From positions 47,273,761 to 47,337,760 of the forward strand of contig CM067592.1 of assembly GCA_034336665.1 (NCBI GenBank): a stretch of DNA of 64,000 bases, in the 5' to 3' direction. The notes under the pieces were generated by a model that was not told where the DNA came from, did no database searches, and saw only the letters and a list, made by a program, of their open reading frames with translations. Each line of letters opens with the position of its first letter. Position 1 is the first letter of the stretch. Made by a program: the position numbers and the translations under genes. Of this stretch, positions 13,418-26,225 are shown piece after piece. Source of the DNA: Luscinia megarhynchos. Taxonomy: Eukaryota; Chordata; Aves; Passeriformes; Turdidae.

Positions 13418-16019
13418 TTCTCTCAACTTGCTTATCTAAATTTTGCTTCTTCCTTTTTTTTTTTTTTTTTTTGGTGCATATCCTCTTTATTCGCAGTTAA
13501 ATTTGCTTATTTTGCTCTTCTTTCTCTTTTAAAGTTTGCTATTTATGGTTCTTATCATTGTTTCAGTACAATGGAACAAATTATTTACTCTTTCAGTGGT
13601 AAAATTGCTCTCATAACTAAACACGTGGTGTTATTACAGGGTATTTGACTATGTTATTGCAATGTACATATTGCTGTTTGCACTAGTAAAGCACTTTGCT
13701 TTCAAAGCAAGTGATTGTATTGACAATGGTGAGAAAGGTATTTACAGTTTCTAAGTTTCACAGACCACATTTGTGTTGCCATGTGAATGGCTCAAAATCA
13801 TGCTGTTTATGATTACCTAAAAGGAAAGGTATTTATGAGTGCCATCTCAATTTCAGCATACATTAGGTCTTATTTTTCTTTTTTTGGTTTTTTTTTGCTG
13901 AACTATAAAGATGTTCTAGCTAAGGTATCCATATTCTAGCCTTCTCTATTCCTTCCCCTGTAATTTTATCTCCATGTTTTCATCTGCAGTAGAGATGCAG
14001 AAAATTAGTGTAGCAGATAATATGCCAGTCCCACACCCCATTTCCATTTTTGCCCAGATAATCCTACATATTCACCCCTTTTACCTCTGAAGAACCACAT
14101 CACACAGCTAAGGAGATTTTTAAAACTTTCATCTGTTGTTCCAGAGTTCTTTTAAAGCTGGTTACTGGTCACTGTGAAAGTGTGAATGACAATATGTTCT
14201 TAAAGAATTCTGTCAATTTTGGCCTAAATTCTTATGGTCAGTGTCTGCCGTAGGTGTTGCCATCTCAGTGAATGCTTGATGCCCAAGTAATCACCTCTTT
14301 CTTATTGCTGGAAAAACTATAACATCCCTGTAAACCACTTCTGTGTTCTTGTATTTGCTCATTGCATGTATTCATTACTGTTTTGTTTTTTTCCTGTGCA
14401 TTCGTAACAGATGAGACTGGCATTGCACAATGTTCTGTCTCTTCTGTGTGTCTTTGCAAACTGGTTTCTGATGCTTTGAAGAGAGATGCTATTTAAAATA
14501 ATACTGAAGTTGCATGTTTGTCTTAAGATTTTTAGTTCAATTCAGGAAGTATCTCAAAGAAATCTTGTGTAAGTGAAAATCTTATTTTCATTTGGATAAT
14601 TATCAAAGTTGCTTCACCTCTTCTGTCTGGTCATTCTTTTCCTACATAATTCTGCCATGTCAAATGTCTTTATTAGTGATCAATCACACATGATTTTATT
14701 ACACTGTGTTGCAGGACTCAAGCAATGACTTGAATAAGTCTCACACTGAAGATGTTGCAAATAATTCTGAAGATAATTTTACAAAATGGATACACATCTA
14801 GAAGGATAAATGGGGCTTGGTTAGAATTAAGAAAATAAGTGTGAGATCAAGTCTCTTCTTTCTGCCAAAATACCCTTGCAATATTTCATCAAGTGAATTT
14901 TGTTGGCAGGATATAGAGGAATGCATTCAGGTGGTTTAGCTCAATCTCCAGTTGTCTTGTCACACAAAGTCCAAATCAAAAAAAAAGGACAGACAAAGAG
15001 AATTAGAAACAATATTCTACGGAGGACAAAATGGAGAGGAGGAATGCAAGATGTAATTCTTTATTCCAGGATGCACAGAAACACAGGGGCAATAACCATG
15101 AGGGAGGCTGCAGAGCAAAATAACAGCAAGAGCAAGTTCAGCCAGTGCAGGAAACACTCCTGTGGGCATAGCTGCTTACATGCTTGAGTTTGAGGTTTTT
15201 CATGGATTCCCCATAGACTCAAAAATAGAAAAAAACCTAGGTGACAGTCATTAAATGTCTTCAGTGCATTTCATTTCTTGCTCATCAGCTTCTCCTTTGG
15301 TGCATCCCCTATTCGTTCTCTCTGGTGACAATTAAAAGAAAGATGTAAATAAATCAGATGCTAAAAACCAACTCCCTACTTAGGGACTCAAAAGAAACTA
15401 TCAAAATAGAAAAGCTAAGAATATGACTTCACATGAGGCTTATCCCAAAACTTGAAATGGGTCTGTATTCACTGTCAGTGAAATCAGTGTAATCAATAAG
15501 TAATATTTTGTAGTGACATAAAACTTTTCACACAGAAATAAGAATCATGAGAGTCAAATTGTAGAACCATATGTGAAGTATCCTTTATATCTGCTGTCTG
15601 TTCACAGAGATGCACATCAGCAAGTAAAAGAATATTTCTCCTTCAGAAAATTGCAAAAAAATTAAAATTAAATATTCTGCTTCTCTTGGTCTCTCCCTTT
15701 CTGCTCTTCCTTCTCTCTCCCCACTCCTGCCCAAATTTAGAAGGATGGATACCATCCAATCTAAATTATTATGGAAACAGTTGCACACACAAAACATTTG
15801 GTGATATTTGCAGAAAATGCCTGTGACATTTTCAGCTTGTTAAAATCAATGAAACAAGGAAAAACATTGCCAAACTGGGAGAAAATGAGTCCTTGAAGAA
15901 CTGAACTCCTAAAATGTGATATAACATCTCTATTTGTCTGTGACAATATGCTAACAAGATAAAGCAATCTCCTTTGGGCTCTCACAAACAAGATGTTTGT
16001 TATAAGAAATTTACTGAGC
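13418..16019. other. non-coding DNA
   Basis: Apart from the poly(T) tract I see no gene or recognisable repeat. A 95-codon frame at 14900-15187 is rich in basic residues but has no domain that I recognise. Confidence 0.5.
13454..13472. repeat. poly(T) tract, 19 nt
   Basis: Nineteen consecutive T residues just downstream of the point where the CR1 match ends. It could be the A-tail of a minus-strand insertion or plain slippage; no insert is recognisable to its right. Confidence 0.9.
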
Positions 16020-16330
16020 TGAAGATCAGGAAAGACCTATAGTTCATCCAATCTCCCACCTGATGTTTCAGAGACTTTCAATTTCCCTCAGTTACCCGGA
16101 TACTGACACCATCACATTTTTTTCCAAAGTGTAATTCTGAAAGAGGTTCCAGTTTGACCTGAATTTGCCAGAAATGGACTTCAATATTTCCCTTGATATT
16201 TTGTTTCCAACGTTAATTGTCATTACTTTAAAAAAGTTGTTCTTCAAGTCTAATTTAAACAAGTTACCTTTGAAGTATTGCTTTTCTGGTTGATCAAGAG
16301 CCCTAACAAGCTATATTTATGAGAATAGTT
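16020..16330 (-). mobile_element. possible very old CR1 3' tail
   Basis: The plus strand around 16027-16060 (GGAAAGACCTATAGTTCATC, then CCAATCTCCC) resembles the reverse complement of a CR1 3' end. The block near 16235-16315, ending in GATCAAGAGCCCTAAC, resembles the antisense UTR of old CR1 families. Divergence is high and the match comes from eye-reading only. It could be chance. Confidence 0.4.
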
Positions 16331-19008
16331 TTTTTTTTTCCTAACACTTACCAACAAGTTTCATTTTAATACAAATGGGCATATAAAAGTGTTTCAGCAT
16401 ACCGAGAGCTTTCAGCGCTTTTGCATCCCTTCTCTTTTTCAGTTTCTGTTAACATGCAGCAACCTGTATAACATTTCATTACACAGAATGCCTTACTTGG
16501 AAACAAGGTCTGTTCCTAAACTCTAGTATGCTTCTGCTTGTGGCACCTTTTGTCACAGCAGCTCCTCTGGAGAACCTGCTGTGCTGCAGACAAAGTAAAC
16601 CCTTGGACTATTTTCAGACTCACCATTTTCTGTGTAATGTGTGCTTCTACACATATTGCATACTGCACACTCAAACAAAAGAAATTTTGCACGTATTAAC
16701 TGCTTACTAGCCAGACTTAACCTTCTCCTTGAAAACCAGAATTTTCTTGTTTATAATTCTGAAAAATCTTTGTTCCATAGCATTTTCTTCCTGCGGCAAA
16801 TTTTTGCTACCTTTTAAATAATTGAAGAAAATTATTCAGGTATAGTATCAAATTTTATAGAAATTCATATTTGGTCACCACCAGTCCTTGCTGATCTCCC
16901 CCAGTTTGCAAAAGACTTGCCTTACTGTGACTAACTTCATGGCAATGAAGTATGTATCACAGTATTCTTGCTATCCATATATCTGAAAAAGACCTTGAAA
17001 ACACCCTTAAGAGGTATCTAAAAGAATTTGTTCCAGCAGCATTTTGAAAAGCAAAACATTAAAAGCAAGAATAATGAAATTCTTTCTAAAGCAGGGGAAA
17101 AAAGAAAATAAACAACTCTAATAGAGGTATTTCAAATGTTTCCAGAGACATCTTCTCATAGTATATTCATTAAAGCTAGAAACATTTTGTGAATGTCGCT
17201 ATTTTGATTACTGCTTTCAGGGATGTTCTAAATCTAGTCTGAAAATGCCATTCCTATTTTGCCTCATGAGCACATATTCAGTCAGTCGTGGGGCCTGCAA
17301 ATGTGTATTGGAAGTCAGATACTTTCCTCCTTCTACATGAATTCGATTACAGTTTCCAATGTAACACACCTTATTTGATGAATATTCTTAAATTTTGTCA
17401 ATTTTTCAAACATTTCTGGGAAATGTATTAAGTGTTCCTCTAGAACTGTAGTTTTTCACTAATTAACATGGCGGGACAGTCTATGGATTTTAAATTATCT
17501 TTGAAGGAATAAGTTTGCACTTTGCCCCATATTCAGGCTTTAGATTCCCCAGTACTGTAGTACTATAGATGGAGAATTTCTGAGCTGTCCAATGAAGCTT
17601 GTCTCAATAGGACAGCCTGTGTCATTGATAACAAAAGTGATATTTCTTAATGCCTTATCAGAGCCTACATATACAAAGTAATGATTCACAAGTGTTAAAA
17701 GAAAGTTATTTTAAGCTGTCGCCTTTTCTCTCTCAGAGCTTTGCTTTCCCATTATTTCATTTGTCAAAGTTTTGCTACAAGCCTTTTTCTTTGGCTTCCG
17801 AACCATTTTCCCATCAGTTTTTCTGTTACTACAGCCAGAGTCCCTAGTTGGTTTATTATCCTCTGGGTGCTGGAATCAATGTCATCTTTGTCTTTCAAAA
17901 TTTTTGATATTTAATCCAAATATTTTTGTTTTATCTCCTTTTTTACACTGTTCACTATTATTTTTTAAATTTTTATTTTGGTTATAGTCTGGTAGAGTGG
18001 AGTTCAGTTTAATGCCTGGTGTATAAGAAGCTGTATATTCCATCTGTTACTCTATCTTCAAGAGTGTTATTTTCTCTATTTTAATTGTGTTCTGGCTAAA
18101 CCAGAACTCGCACAAATACTGTTATGATTTGGTTGGCCATGAGCAATACCTGTTTTGGGGTCTTTTTATTAACACTGGTTAGCTTCCCCCAGCCCTCAAG
18201 TATCATGTATTTTCATATAAATAAGGTTTGTGAAGGAAAACTCTGCCATGAAGACATATGTTCACAGAATCATGTGCTCACAAACATTAGTAAAATATCT
18301 CTCAGAAACAGGATGAGCTTAAACAAATTTCCGCTTAAGAATGGGATTCAATCTGGATGATCTCCAAGTTTCGAACAGTGAAACAGACTAAAAATTCACC
18401 CTGAATTCTCAAATCAGAGGTAGATATCCAGACATCCATGAGTCCTGATGGCCTGTGAGCTGTGGCCTAAGACTGCATGGTCACCTTTTTGTGTTAATAA
18501 CATCAATAAAATACCTGTACCTGTCAGGGCTTTGTTTTCTACTTCACAGAAGATTTGCAGTCACAGGTGCATCGCAGCAGGAGCAGAGCTGGTTGTCACC
18601 TCCTGCAAAACAACATTGTCTGATACAGGAGTGAGCTCTGTCCAGTCCATATCTCTTGGGGGTACAATATTCTGCTAGGGGGTTTGGGGCCATTCTTGTT
18701 TTTCAATTTCAAAATAACTTACAGTAGTTTCATAATTTTTACTCCATATATTCTAATAAATTAATTTTTAAATCTTGGAATAATTTCTAGCATGTCTAGA
18801 AAAAACACGTTACAGTAGTTGTAAGAACTTTTATCACACTCCATTACACAGCAGACACAAACCATCATTACAAGTTTGGAAAGCCCACCCAAGGTGTCTC
18901 TCTCTGTTTTTAGGAATAGAAATGTACTCGTAAATCTAGTTAATAATCTCTATGTCTTTTGGCTTTCCCAAGATTTGAAAAATCAGAGAGAGCTATACTA
19001 GTACTATG

Positions 19009-19027
19009 ACTACTACTACTACTACTA
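19009..19027. repeat. (ACT)n microsatellite
   Basis: About six ACT units, followed by decayed ones to about 19036. Confidence 0.9.
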
Positions 19028-20919
19028 AAACTACTAAAATTGCTACAGAAATATAAGGTTGCAAAGCCATTAATATTTAAAAGCTCCATCAGTGAAATTT
19101 TCATACACTTTTACCTTGTTGTTTTCTTTCCTTACTCTCCCTGAATGCTTGCTATTCAAGGAGATTCAGGAAGATGCAAGTTTATCATCAAGGTAACAGC
19201 TAACACAGAATTCCCAGTCCATTCTCTTGCATATTCAACACCTCTTCCCTTCATAAAGCATTGTGTACTTGCACATGAACCAGAATAGGACTGGTTATCT
19301 TTTGCCTTAACTGTATCATCCTTCAGAGATATAAATTGACAAACACATTCTTTCCTTTCATGAGAAACAGATATTCTGAAGCACAGCAATCCAATATATG
19401 TTCATTCTAAAACAATCTGTAACAATATTTAAGGGTTTATGTAATGTTTTTTTATATGGCAATTAAATTTTCAATTAGCATTAATGTAGAAAGAATCCAA
19501 TCAGACAGATCTTTATTTTTTCATGTATAATAATTAGCTGTTCTTTTGGAGCAATTGTGTTGTCACTCAAGGCTCAGGATTGCCTGGTTTAAGTAACAAT
19601 CTTAATTACTATCCCATGGCTAATAATTCTGGAAGAGAATTCCCAGAAGTTGAATGTAGGAGAAAAGGATAGGTTGGTTTTGGTACTTTTAGTGACTAAC
19701 TGCAAAATGTTCAGTTTTACAGGAATATGATGCATGCTGCCCCAGAGAATTTAGATCACTATGCAGATAACTTTTTTCTAACAGTAAAAAGAAAGTCTTG
19801 AAAATTGGAAGAATGGGAATTATGGGAGATTGTTATCAGATAGGGTTGCTGTTGTGGCTTTTGTGCATGTGGTACATATTCAACTTTTACCTGATGTATT
19901 TCTGAATAAAGCTCTTCATGTCTGAAAAGGAGACTAGTACCATCACAGTTTTGTATGGCTCAGGTGAAACTGACAATGGAGAGATTATCTACATTTGCCC
20001 AGTGGCCAGTGACAGAAAACAGGATCTGTATTAAGAATTAGATGTATTATACTATGTAGTCACTTGAATAAAACACTAAAAATATTGCCATTTTTTAAGA
20101 CTTAACAATGGATTTTTACTTCAAGTATACTGACAGAAGTTGAATTGAAATACATAAAGTCAATGGGGGGTTTAAATCTGAAGATCATTGGAAAAAGTTC
20201 ATTTTTTCGGTATCAGCAAAATGTGAAGGTCTTTTGCCAGGTTACAGTCAATATTTGTCTGTCAGCTTGCCTTTTATAAAAACAGACATATGTATAAGGA
20301 TTTTTTTAAGAAGGCTCAAGCCATAGCAAATTCAAATCCACTGATACATTTTGCAGAGGTGGTATACAGATCCTGTTAAAATTGAAGCATTTATGACAGA
20401 CAAACTGGGAAAATTGTCACTGGCAAGGGGAGGGCAAGCTCTTAGTATTTTCTTCTGAGGTGATTCAAAGGGACTCCATCTAACTGCGTTTAAGTGGATA
20501 TTTTAGTTACAGTAAAAAGTCAGGAAGGGCAACAGTCAGTATTGATGTTTTCTCACTGTTACTAGTTTCTATCAGGAAGAAACACATCTGAGGTAGCTTC
20601 AATAAAGTCAACACAAAAACTAGCCTCTGAAATATGTCACAGGTCAGATTAATGCTACTCCAATCTTCTTTTGCATATGGCTATCAAGTGTAACTCCTTG
20701 TCTGCAACCAGAAGCAGAAAAAATCAATAACAATATAATTCAGGTATTAAATTCTTCAAGATCAATCTAGCAATGTTTCTATTCAAAATAAATGATGTGA
20801 TGTATGCAATTTTGATGTTAGTTCTGGGCACTCGTTCAGTTATTTCACCATAGGAACAAACCGCAAATTCCAAAACAACTTGTTTATTTATTGGACCTTC
20901 TATCACCTTAACCTGTTCT

Positions 20920-20938
20920 AATAGATAGATAGATAGAT
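20920..20938. repeat. (ATAG)n microsatellite
   Basis: About four and a half tetranucleotide units. Confidence 0.9.
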
Positions 20939-21111
20939 TTGTCTAAGTCCCTGGCACTGAACATTTGAGAATGTATTCATCTGGCAACATTTTGCTGGAT
21001 GACAAGATCTTATTCCACTCTTAAATGTTAAACTTCTCCAGTTTTAGTAGATGTACCATTGTTCCAAGTGTCTGTTGTTTTCTGTATTTTTAAATTCCTG
21101 AATCTAGGCTA

Positions 21112-21126
21112 TTTATTTATTTATTT
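21112..21126. repeat. (TTTA)n microsatellite
   Basis: Four TTTA-type units. Confidence 0.8.
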
Positions 21127-21384
21127 GTTCTGATTTCTCACTGCCTCAGTAGATTGGAAAGATCTACCAGTCAAAACTTAGTTTTAATTTGCTAATCCAT
21201 CTTCTACCATTTCAATAACAGTGAAATTCACTTTATTTACTCTCCTGTGGGCTGAGTTGTCTAAACAGTCTTCACACCCTGACCAAATGTACATCAAGCC
21301 TCGCAGGTTAGGAAGAATGTTCACACACAAATTAATCTGATTTATACACTATGGAAATCTATTGGAGTCCTAGGTATGAACAAT

Positions 21385-22668
21385 GTTAGTAACTCAGTTT
21401 CCTGATGATCAGAGGACAAATGTCACATCAATCCACAAGAAGCACACAAAAGGGGACTCAGGAAATTACAGACTTATTGGTTTTACTGCAGTGCCTGGGA
21501 AAGTAATAAAATGTGTCCTTCTAAAAACTCTTATAAACAAAACCAAAGGCCTTGATGGAGAACACCAACATGTGTTTGCAAAGAGGCTTTGTAGACCACC
21601 TTCTAAAACAAAATAATCTCTTGCATGGACACAAGGACAGTACTGGATGCTGTTTGTCTGGACCCCTGTGAAGTCTCTGATGCACTTTCCCACGGTCTTC
21701 ACTTGACAAACTGTCAAATTACAGATCAGATGTTTCATCTATGAGATGTGGGTAAATTCATACATGATCTGGATGATGGAAATAAAACCACTTTCAGCAA
21801 GTTTTCTGATGACACTGAAGCGAGTGCTGGGGTAGACACGTCTGAAGGATGAATTATTTAATACACTGACCAGGACAAGTTGGAAGATGGGGGCTAATAA
21901 TAACTATATGAAGTTTAGCAATGACAAGTGAAGAATCTTGAGGCTACGAAAATGAAGCCAAAGAGCCCAGCACAAAGCAGGAGCTGTGTGGCTGGAAAGC
22001 AGTATTTCTGAGTGGGACATGGCTGATGAACAGCCAGCTGACCATTAGTCAGCAGCATGCCACTGTAACAGCAAAGGCAAGGGATTTCCTGGTCTGCATC
22101 CAGAGGGACATTATGAGCAGAAATAGAGATGTGTTCATCCCACTCCCCTCAGTGCTTGTCAGGCTGTATCTCGAGCGCTGTCTCCAGTTCTGGTCCTCGT
22201 AATTCAGGGAAGACACAGACAGACTGTGCGTCCAAGGGGAGGCCATAAAGATAATCAAAAGTCTGTAAAATATTTTCTGTAAGGAAAGACTGTAAGAGGA
22301 TCATCTCTTCTCCCTAGAGTCTAATAGACTCAGCATAGTAATCCAGTATGTAAGAGGCAGCTACAAAGTGATCACAGGCTCCCTCTAAACAAGGAGTCAT
22401 GAGGAGAAGACAAGACGCAATACTTCTTGTCCCAGAAGAGGTTTTGACGCATCCTAAGAAAGAAATTTTTTACAGTAAGAGTAATCATTCACTGTAAGAA
22501 CCTTCCCAGGCATGTGGCAGACTCCCTACTACTAGAGGTTTGCAATATGCAAATGGAAAGTTGTATTAGGAAGTGTTATCCATCCTTTCTTTGTTATGAA
22601 ATGTTTGATCAGGTGACCTTTTGAGATCTCTTCCAATTTGGCCTGTTCTGTGGTTCTATAATTGTATG
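21385..22668 (+). mobile_element. old, highly diverged CR1 LINE fragment
   Basis: The CR1 layout is recognisable in order. There is a block before the palm at about 21410-21490 (frame reading NYRLIGFTAVPGKVIKCVLL). A decayed palm region follows at 21640-21830, where TTTTCTGATGACACTGAAG corresponds to the FADDT motif. The C-terminal domain runs to about 22300. The 3' UTR ends near 22668 with GATCTCTTCCAATTTGGCC followed by a remnant of the terminal repeat. The many indels and substitutions show it is much older than the copy that follows it. It has no coding capacity. Confidence 0.82.
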
Positions 22669-22769
22669 AATTTTACCTGTTCCTTGAGCTAGAACCTACA
22701 TATTAGAGCTGCTAAGATGCATCAATGCAGCAGAAGCAAAGTTAAATTTAACCACAGTTAAATTTTAAG

Positions 22770-23735
22770 ACGAGGAATTGCTAAGTGGAAAGTAGTGATG
22801 ATGGGCTCTGTCTTGGAATGATGCACTTTAATATCTTTATGAATAAAATAGTGAGATTGAGTCCACCCTATGCAAATGTGCAGAGGACATGAAGCCGAGT
22901 GGTTCAGTTAATCTAAGAAAAGGAAGGGATGCCATCAAGGGGGACATGGACAACCTTGAGAAGTGGATCGACGAGAACCTAGTGAACTTCAACAATGCCA
23001 AGTGCAAGTTGCTCATCCTGAGTTGGAACAGTGCCAGATATGGGTGCAAGACTGGGAAAAGTCACTGAGAGTAGCCTTGCTGCAAAAGACTTGGGGGTTC
23101 TCAGGAATGAAAATCTGGACATGAGCCAACCCTGTGTGTTTACAGCCCAGTAAGCCACCACTTGTATCACGGGCTACATCCAAAGCAGTGTGGGCAGCAG
23201 GGGAGGGAGGGGATTCTGCCCCTCTGCTCTGCTCTGGTGAGATTTCACCTGGAACCCTGCACCCAGCTCTGGGGTCCCAGAACAGGAAGGACATGGACCT
23301 GTCCAAGAGGATCCAGAGAAAGGCCACAAAGATGACCAGAGGGATGGAGCACGTCTCCTACAAAGACAGGCTGAGAAAGCTGGGTCGTTTGGCCTGGAGA
23401 AGGTCCAGGGACACAACATTGTGACCTGTCAGTATTTAAAGGGGGTCTATAAAAGAGATGGAGAGTGACTTTTTACATGGGCAGATAGTGATAGGACCGG
23501 GGGAACAATTTTAAACTGAAAGAAAAGAGGTTGAGACTAGATGTTAGGAAGAAATTTATTGCTGTGAGAGCAGAGAGGTACTGGAACACGTTGCCCAGAG
23601 AAGCTGTGTGGGTCCCATTCCTGCAAGTGTTGAAGGCCAGGCTGAATGGCAAAATCACAGTGATTTTCAGATTAGATGATCTTTAAGGTCCTTTCCAATT
23701 CAGACCATTTTATTTTATGACACTGTGCAAAATTC
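22770..23735 (+). mobile_element. CR1 LINE fragment, 3' part
   Basis: The 5' edge lies at about the catalytic palm block (22800-22850). The rest covers the C-terminal part of ORF2 and the 3' UTR, ending near 23735. The frame at 23134-23424 carries the conserved C-terminal segment RKDMDLSKRIQRKATKMTRG. The terminal unit GATGATCTTTAAGGTCC at about 23675-23695 is the usual CR1 end. It is less diverged than its neighbour at 21385-22668 and of a different subfamily, so these are two insertions rather than one broken copy. Confidence 0.9.
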
Positions 23736-24113
23736 TTACTCATTTGTGTGATAATATTATCACAGACAAAAAAAGGGTATACCAGAATTAGAGCTATGAT
23801 CACTCTGATACAGTTTCTATCCAGGAATTTAGAGAAGATATCACCTTCTTAAAGCAACATATCCTGGAATTTTGGTGTTATGTTTTAAAATTAAGTGGCA
23901 AAAATACCCCAAACAAACAGGCAAATAAACCAGGCAAAATGAACACCACCACCACCCTTAATGTTAAAACAATGAAAAAAACCAAAATCAATGTAGAGTA
24001 TAGGCTTGAAATTTATTAATTTATAACGTATATGCACAAGGCAGTTGGTTGAACTAATTGTAACTTTTAGAAAACTCCTATTTAAAAAAAAAAAAAGGAA
24101 AAATTTAAATGCG

Positions 24114-25384
24114 TGTCAGGGTTTGACTTGGGTTTGCCAATTTTAATATATTTAATTTCTTTTAGAGATAGGATTTAGGAGCAAAAACGAGGCAGGCTTA
24201 AAACATAAAAGGGTCTAAGAAGAAATTTATTAATAACATAAAACCAAAATAAATTCAGAATAAGATTTCCAGATTCTTCCCTCATCTTCCACATTTTTTA
24301 ACAGCAACATACAGAGAGCACTTCAGTCAGTTATTTACTTAAATAGTCATTTCAGTTTACTCTAGAGAGAAAAGTTTTTTTGGTTTAGGCTTAGGGGGTG
24401 TCTCACTTTCACAATCTGCATCCGCCTGGACCTGCAAATTATGAGTTCCTCCCATCGTCACAGTCCGTCCAGAGCTGTGTTAAGGGTTATGCTGCACACT
24501 TGGTGTCCCACTTTTAAAGGCAGGCTGCTGAAAAACAAAATTCTCTTCATCTCTTTTTCTATTAAATGTCTCTGTCCATATTTCCAGTCCCAAAACAGAA
24601 AGCCCCATTTCCTTGAGGAAAAGGTCCTCTTTTCAAGCACTTTAACCTCCCCAAGTATATTTCACAGTCCAAACGAATTTTAGTGCAGTCACAGTCCCCT
24701 TATAGCCCACAAAAAAAAAGATTTTCAGCTACTTATCAGTGACATCTTTTCAATCTCTTCCCATCTGGAAAACTTAGCTTTCATTTCACTGACTTCAATG
24801 GACTCCTTGCTTTATTCTTTTACTTCCGGGGAGCTCAGGAAATCTAGAGTCTATCCAGGCATTAGAATGGTTAAACTTGCATCCAGAAAGCGAAGGAGCT
24901 CGGCCAAGCCACGCTGGGAAAAACGTGACCGCAGGGACCACGTGGAAAAGGTTGGACTTCTTTTCGCCGCGTGGTCAGCTGGGGGCCTCTCCTCTCCCTC
25001 AGAACAGGGGGAAAGGGAGAGGGCTTTGGTGGCTCCCCATCCCCTGCTCGGCCATGCCGCATGGAGAAAGAAACCAGGCCGAGCCGCGGGGTGCTGCCTG
25101 CCTTGAGGCTGGAAGACCAAAGAGAGCGAATTAGCCTCACCAATGTGATTTTACGGAAGTGAAACAACCCCTCTATTGGCTGCCTGGGATGCCAACCACC
25201 ACACACACCCCCGACTGGTCCCCACAGCCCGCAGAGGAAGCTCCCAGAGAGGGGACAGCCCTCCTGCTCCCGGGCCCTGTGCTCTTCCCTCAGGCGGCTC
25301 CCCCCCACCCCGCCATGTGAAACAGCACCATGAGGGTCTGACCTTCCACCCTTCTCTAAAAACAGACTCTCCTATCAAATTCAT
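24114..25384 (-). mobile_element. LTR-type retroelement sequence, 3' end of LTR at left
   Basis: On the minus strand this segment ends in CCCAAGTCAAACCCTGACA (the plus strand starts TGTCAGGGTTTGAC at 24114), a typical LTR terminus ending in CA. An AATAAA signal (plus-strand TTTATT at 24226-24231) lies about 110 bases inside that end. The right part (24800-25330) is much more GC-rich and has long chance frames on both strands, up to 145 codons, none with a domain that I recognise. I could not find the opposite LTR edge or a target duplication. The right limit given is simply where the next LTR begins. The family is unknown; a long songbird ERV LTR is most likely. Confidence 0.6.
25380..25384. 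repeat. target-site duplication, left copy (TTCAT)
   Basis: TTCAT immediately precedes the LTR edge TGTTGGGGG and is repeated exactly at 26808-26812, just after the other edge. A 5-bp duplication fits ERVL-type integration. Confidence 0.8.
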
Positions 25385-25415
25385 TGTTGGGGGTTAGGTT
25401 TCTTTCCTTTTGTTC

Positions 25416-25421
25416 TTTATT
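25416..25421 (-). promoter_or_regulatory. polyadenylation signal in ERVL-type LTR
   Basis: AATAAA on the minus strand, about 30 bases before the LTR end, as expected for the R/U5 boundary. Confidence 0.55.
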
Positions 25422-26100
25422 ACTTGGATAATTATTTCCATAACTTCTTAGGAAACACTAATGACTGGGTACTTAAGAAAAACAAAAGAAGTGGCCAAGC
25501 TCAGAGGAGGAGGGCATCTAGTTGCGCTTCTCTTACCTGGAGTTTCTCTCCAAGTTGCAGTTACTTCTTCTGCCGTGAGGTGATCCTCTGCCGTAAGAGC
25601 AGCCACTGATCTGGGACTTTATTATCCCCTACTCCACTGAAAGAAGGACCTACTCCCATCTGCTCGTGGGCCCAAAAACCTGAGCCCGCCTGTCCCTGCT
25701 CTGCTGGGAGCCGGGCTGGTGCTCTGCCCCATCCCCACCCTTCTTCGGTGCTGCTCCGAGCTTTCCTTGCACTGTAGCCCTGCATCCCCTGCCTGTCCAG
25801 ACGTCCTGCTGGCACAGCTTGCTGCTCCCGAGAGTCCTGCTGGAGCATCTGGACCGACCCTGCTCCAGGGGTTTTTAGATCCAAAGCCTCTCCCATCCCT
25901 TCCTGTCTGGGCACTGGGATCAGCTGCCCCAGGGGTTTGTGAACCAAAGCCTCTCCTCGAACCTCCAGTGTTCTATGGTACCAACTTTGGAGCTCTTGGC
26001 TCCTACTTTGTTGGGCTATCTTAAATAAGCATAGCAGCTAATAGTTAAAAAAGTTATATATTGCAAAGCACATCTTATTACAAAGCACATCAGTCTCAAT

Positions 26101-26195
26101 AGGCAATAGCAAAAATCAATGGCAAAGCAATGGCAAATGCAATGGCAATAAGCAAATGGCTAAAAGCCCTGGCAAAAGCCAATGGCTAAAAGCTC
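26101..26195. repeat. imperfect tandem array of AATGGC(A/T)AA units
   Basis: At least six units of about 11-13 bases, each containing AATGGC or TGGCAAA, run through this stretch of the nested LTR. Confidence 0.8.
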
Positions 26196-26217
26196 CAACT
26201 ATCCCCAATAAAAACTC

Positions 26218-26225
26218 TTATATAG
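26218..26225 (-). promoter_or_regulatory. TATA box of the nested LTR
   Basis: The minus strand reads CTATATAAGAG here, about 430 bases from the LTR start, in the position of an LTR promoter. Confidence 0.5.

Larger units (their letters stand above)
16331..21384. other. non-coding DNA with two microsatellites
   Basis: I see no gene. A block near 18440-18680 contains AATAAA followed by TACCTGTCAGGG and a GC-richer stretch; it could be an LTR remnant but I cannot classify it. Microsatellites at 19009-19027 and 20920-20938 are listed separately. Confidence 0.45.

Noticed and set aside
24871..25308. 145-codon minus-strand open frame
   Set aside because: It is in the GC-rich LTR-type segment with several overlapping frames on both strands; composition alone explains it.
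25561..25947. 128-codon minus-strand open frame
   Set aside because: It lies in the GC-rich middle of an LTR, overlaps an open frame on the other strand, and has no domain.
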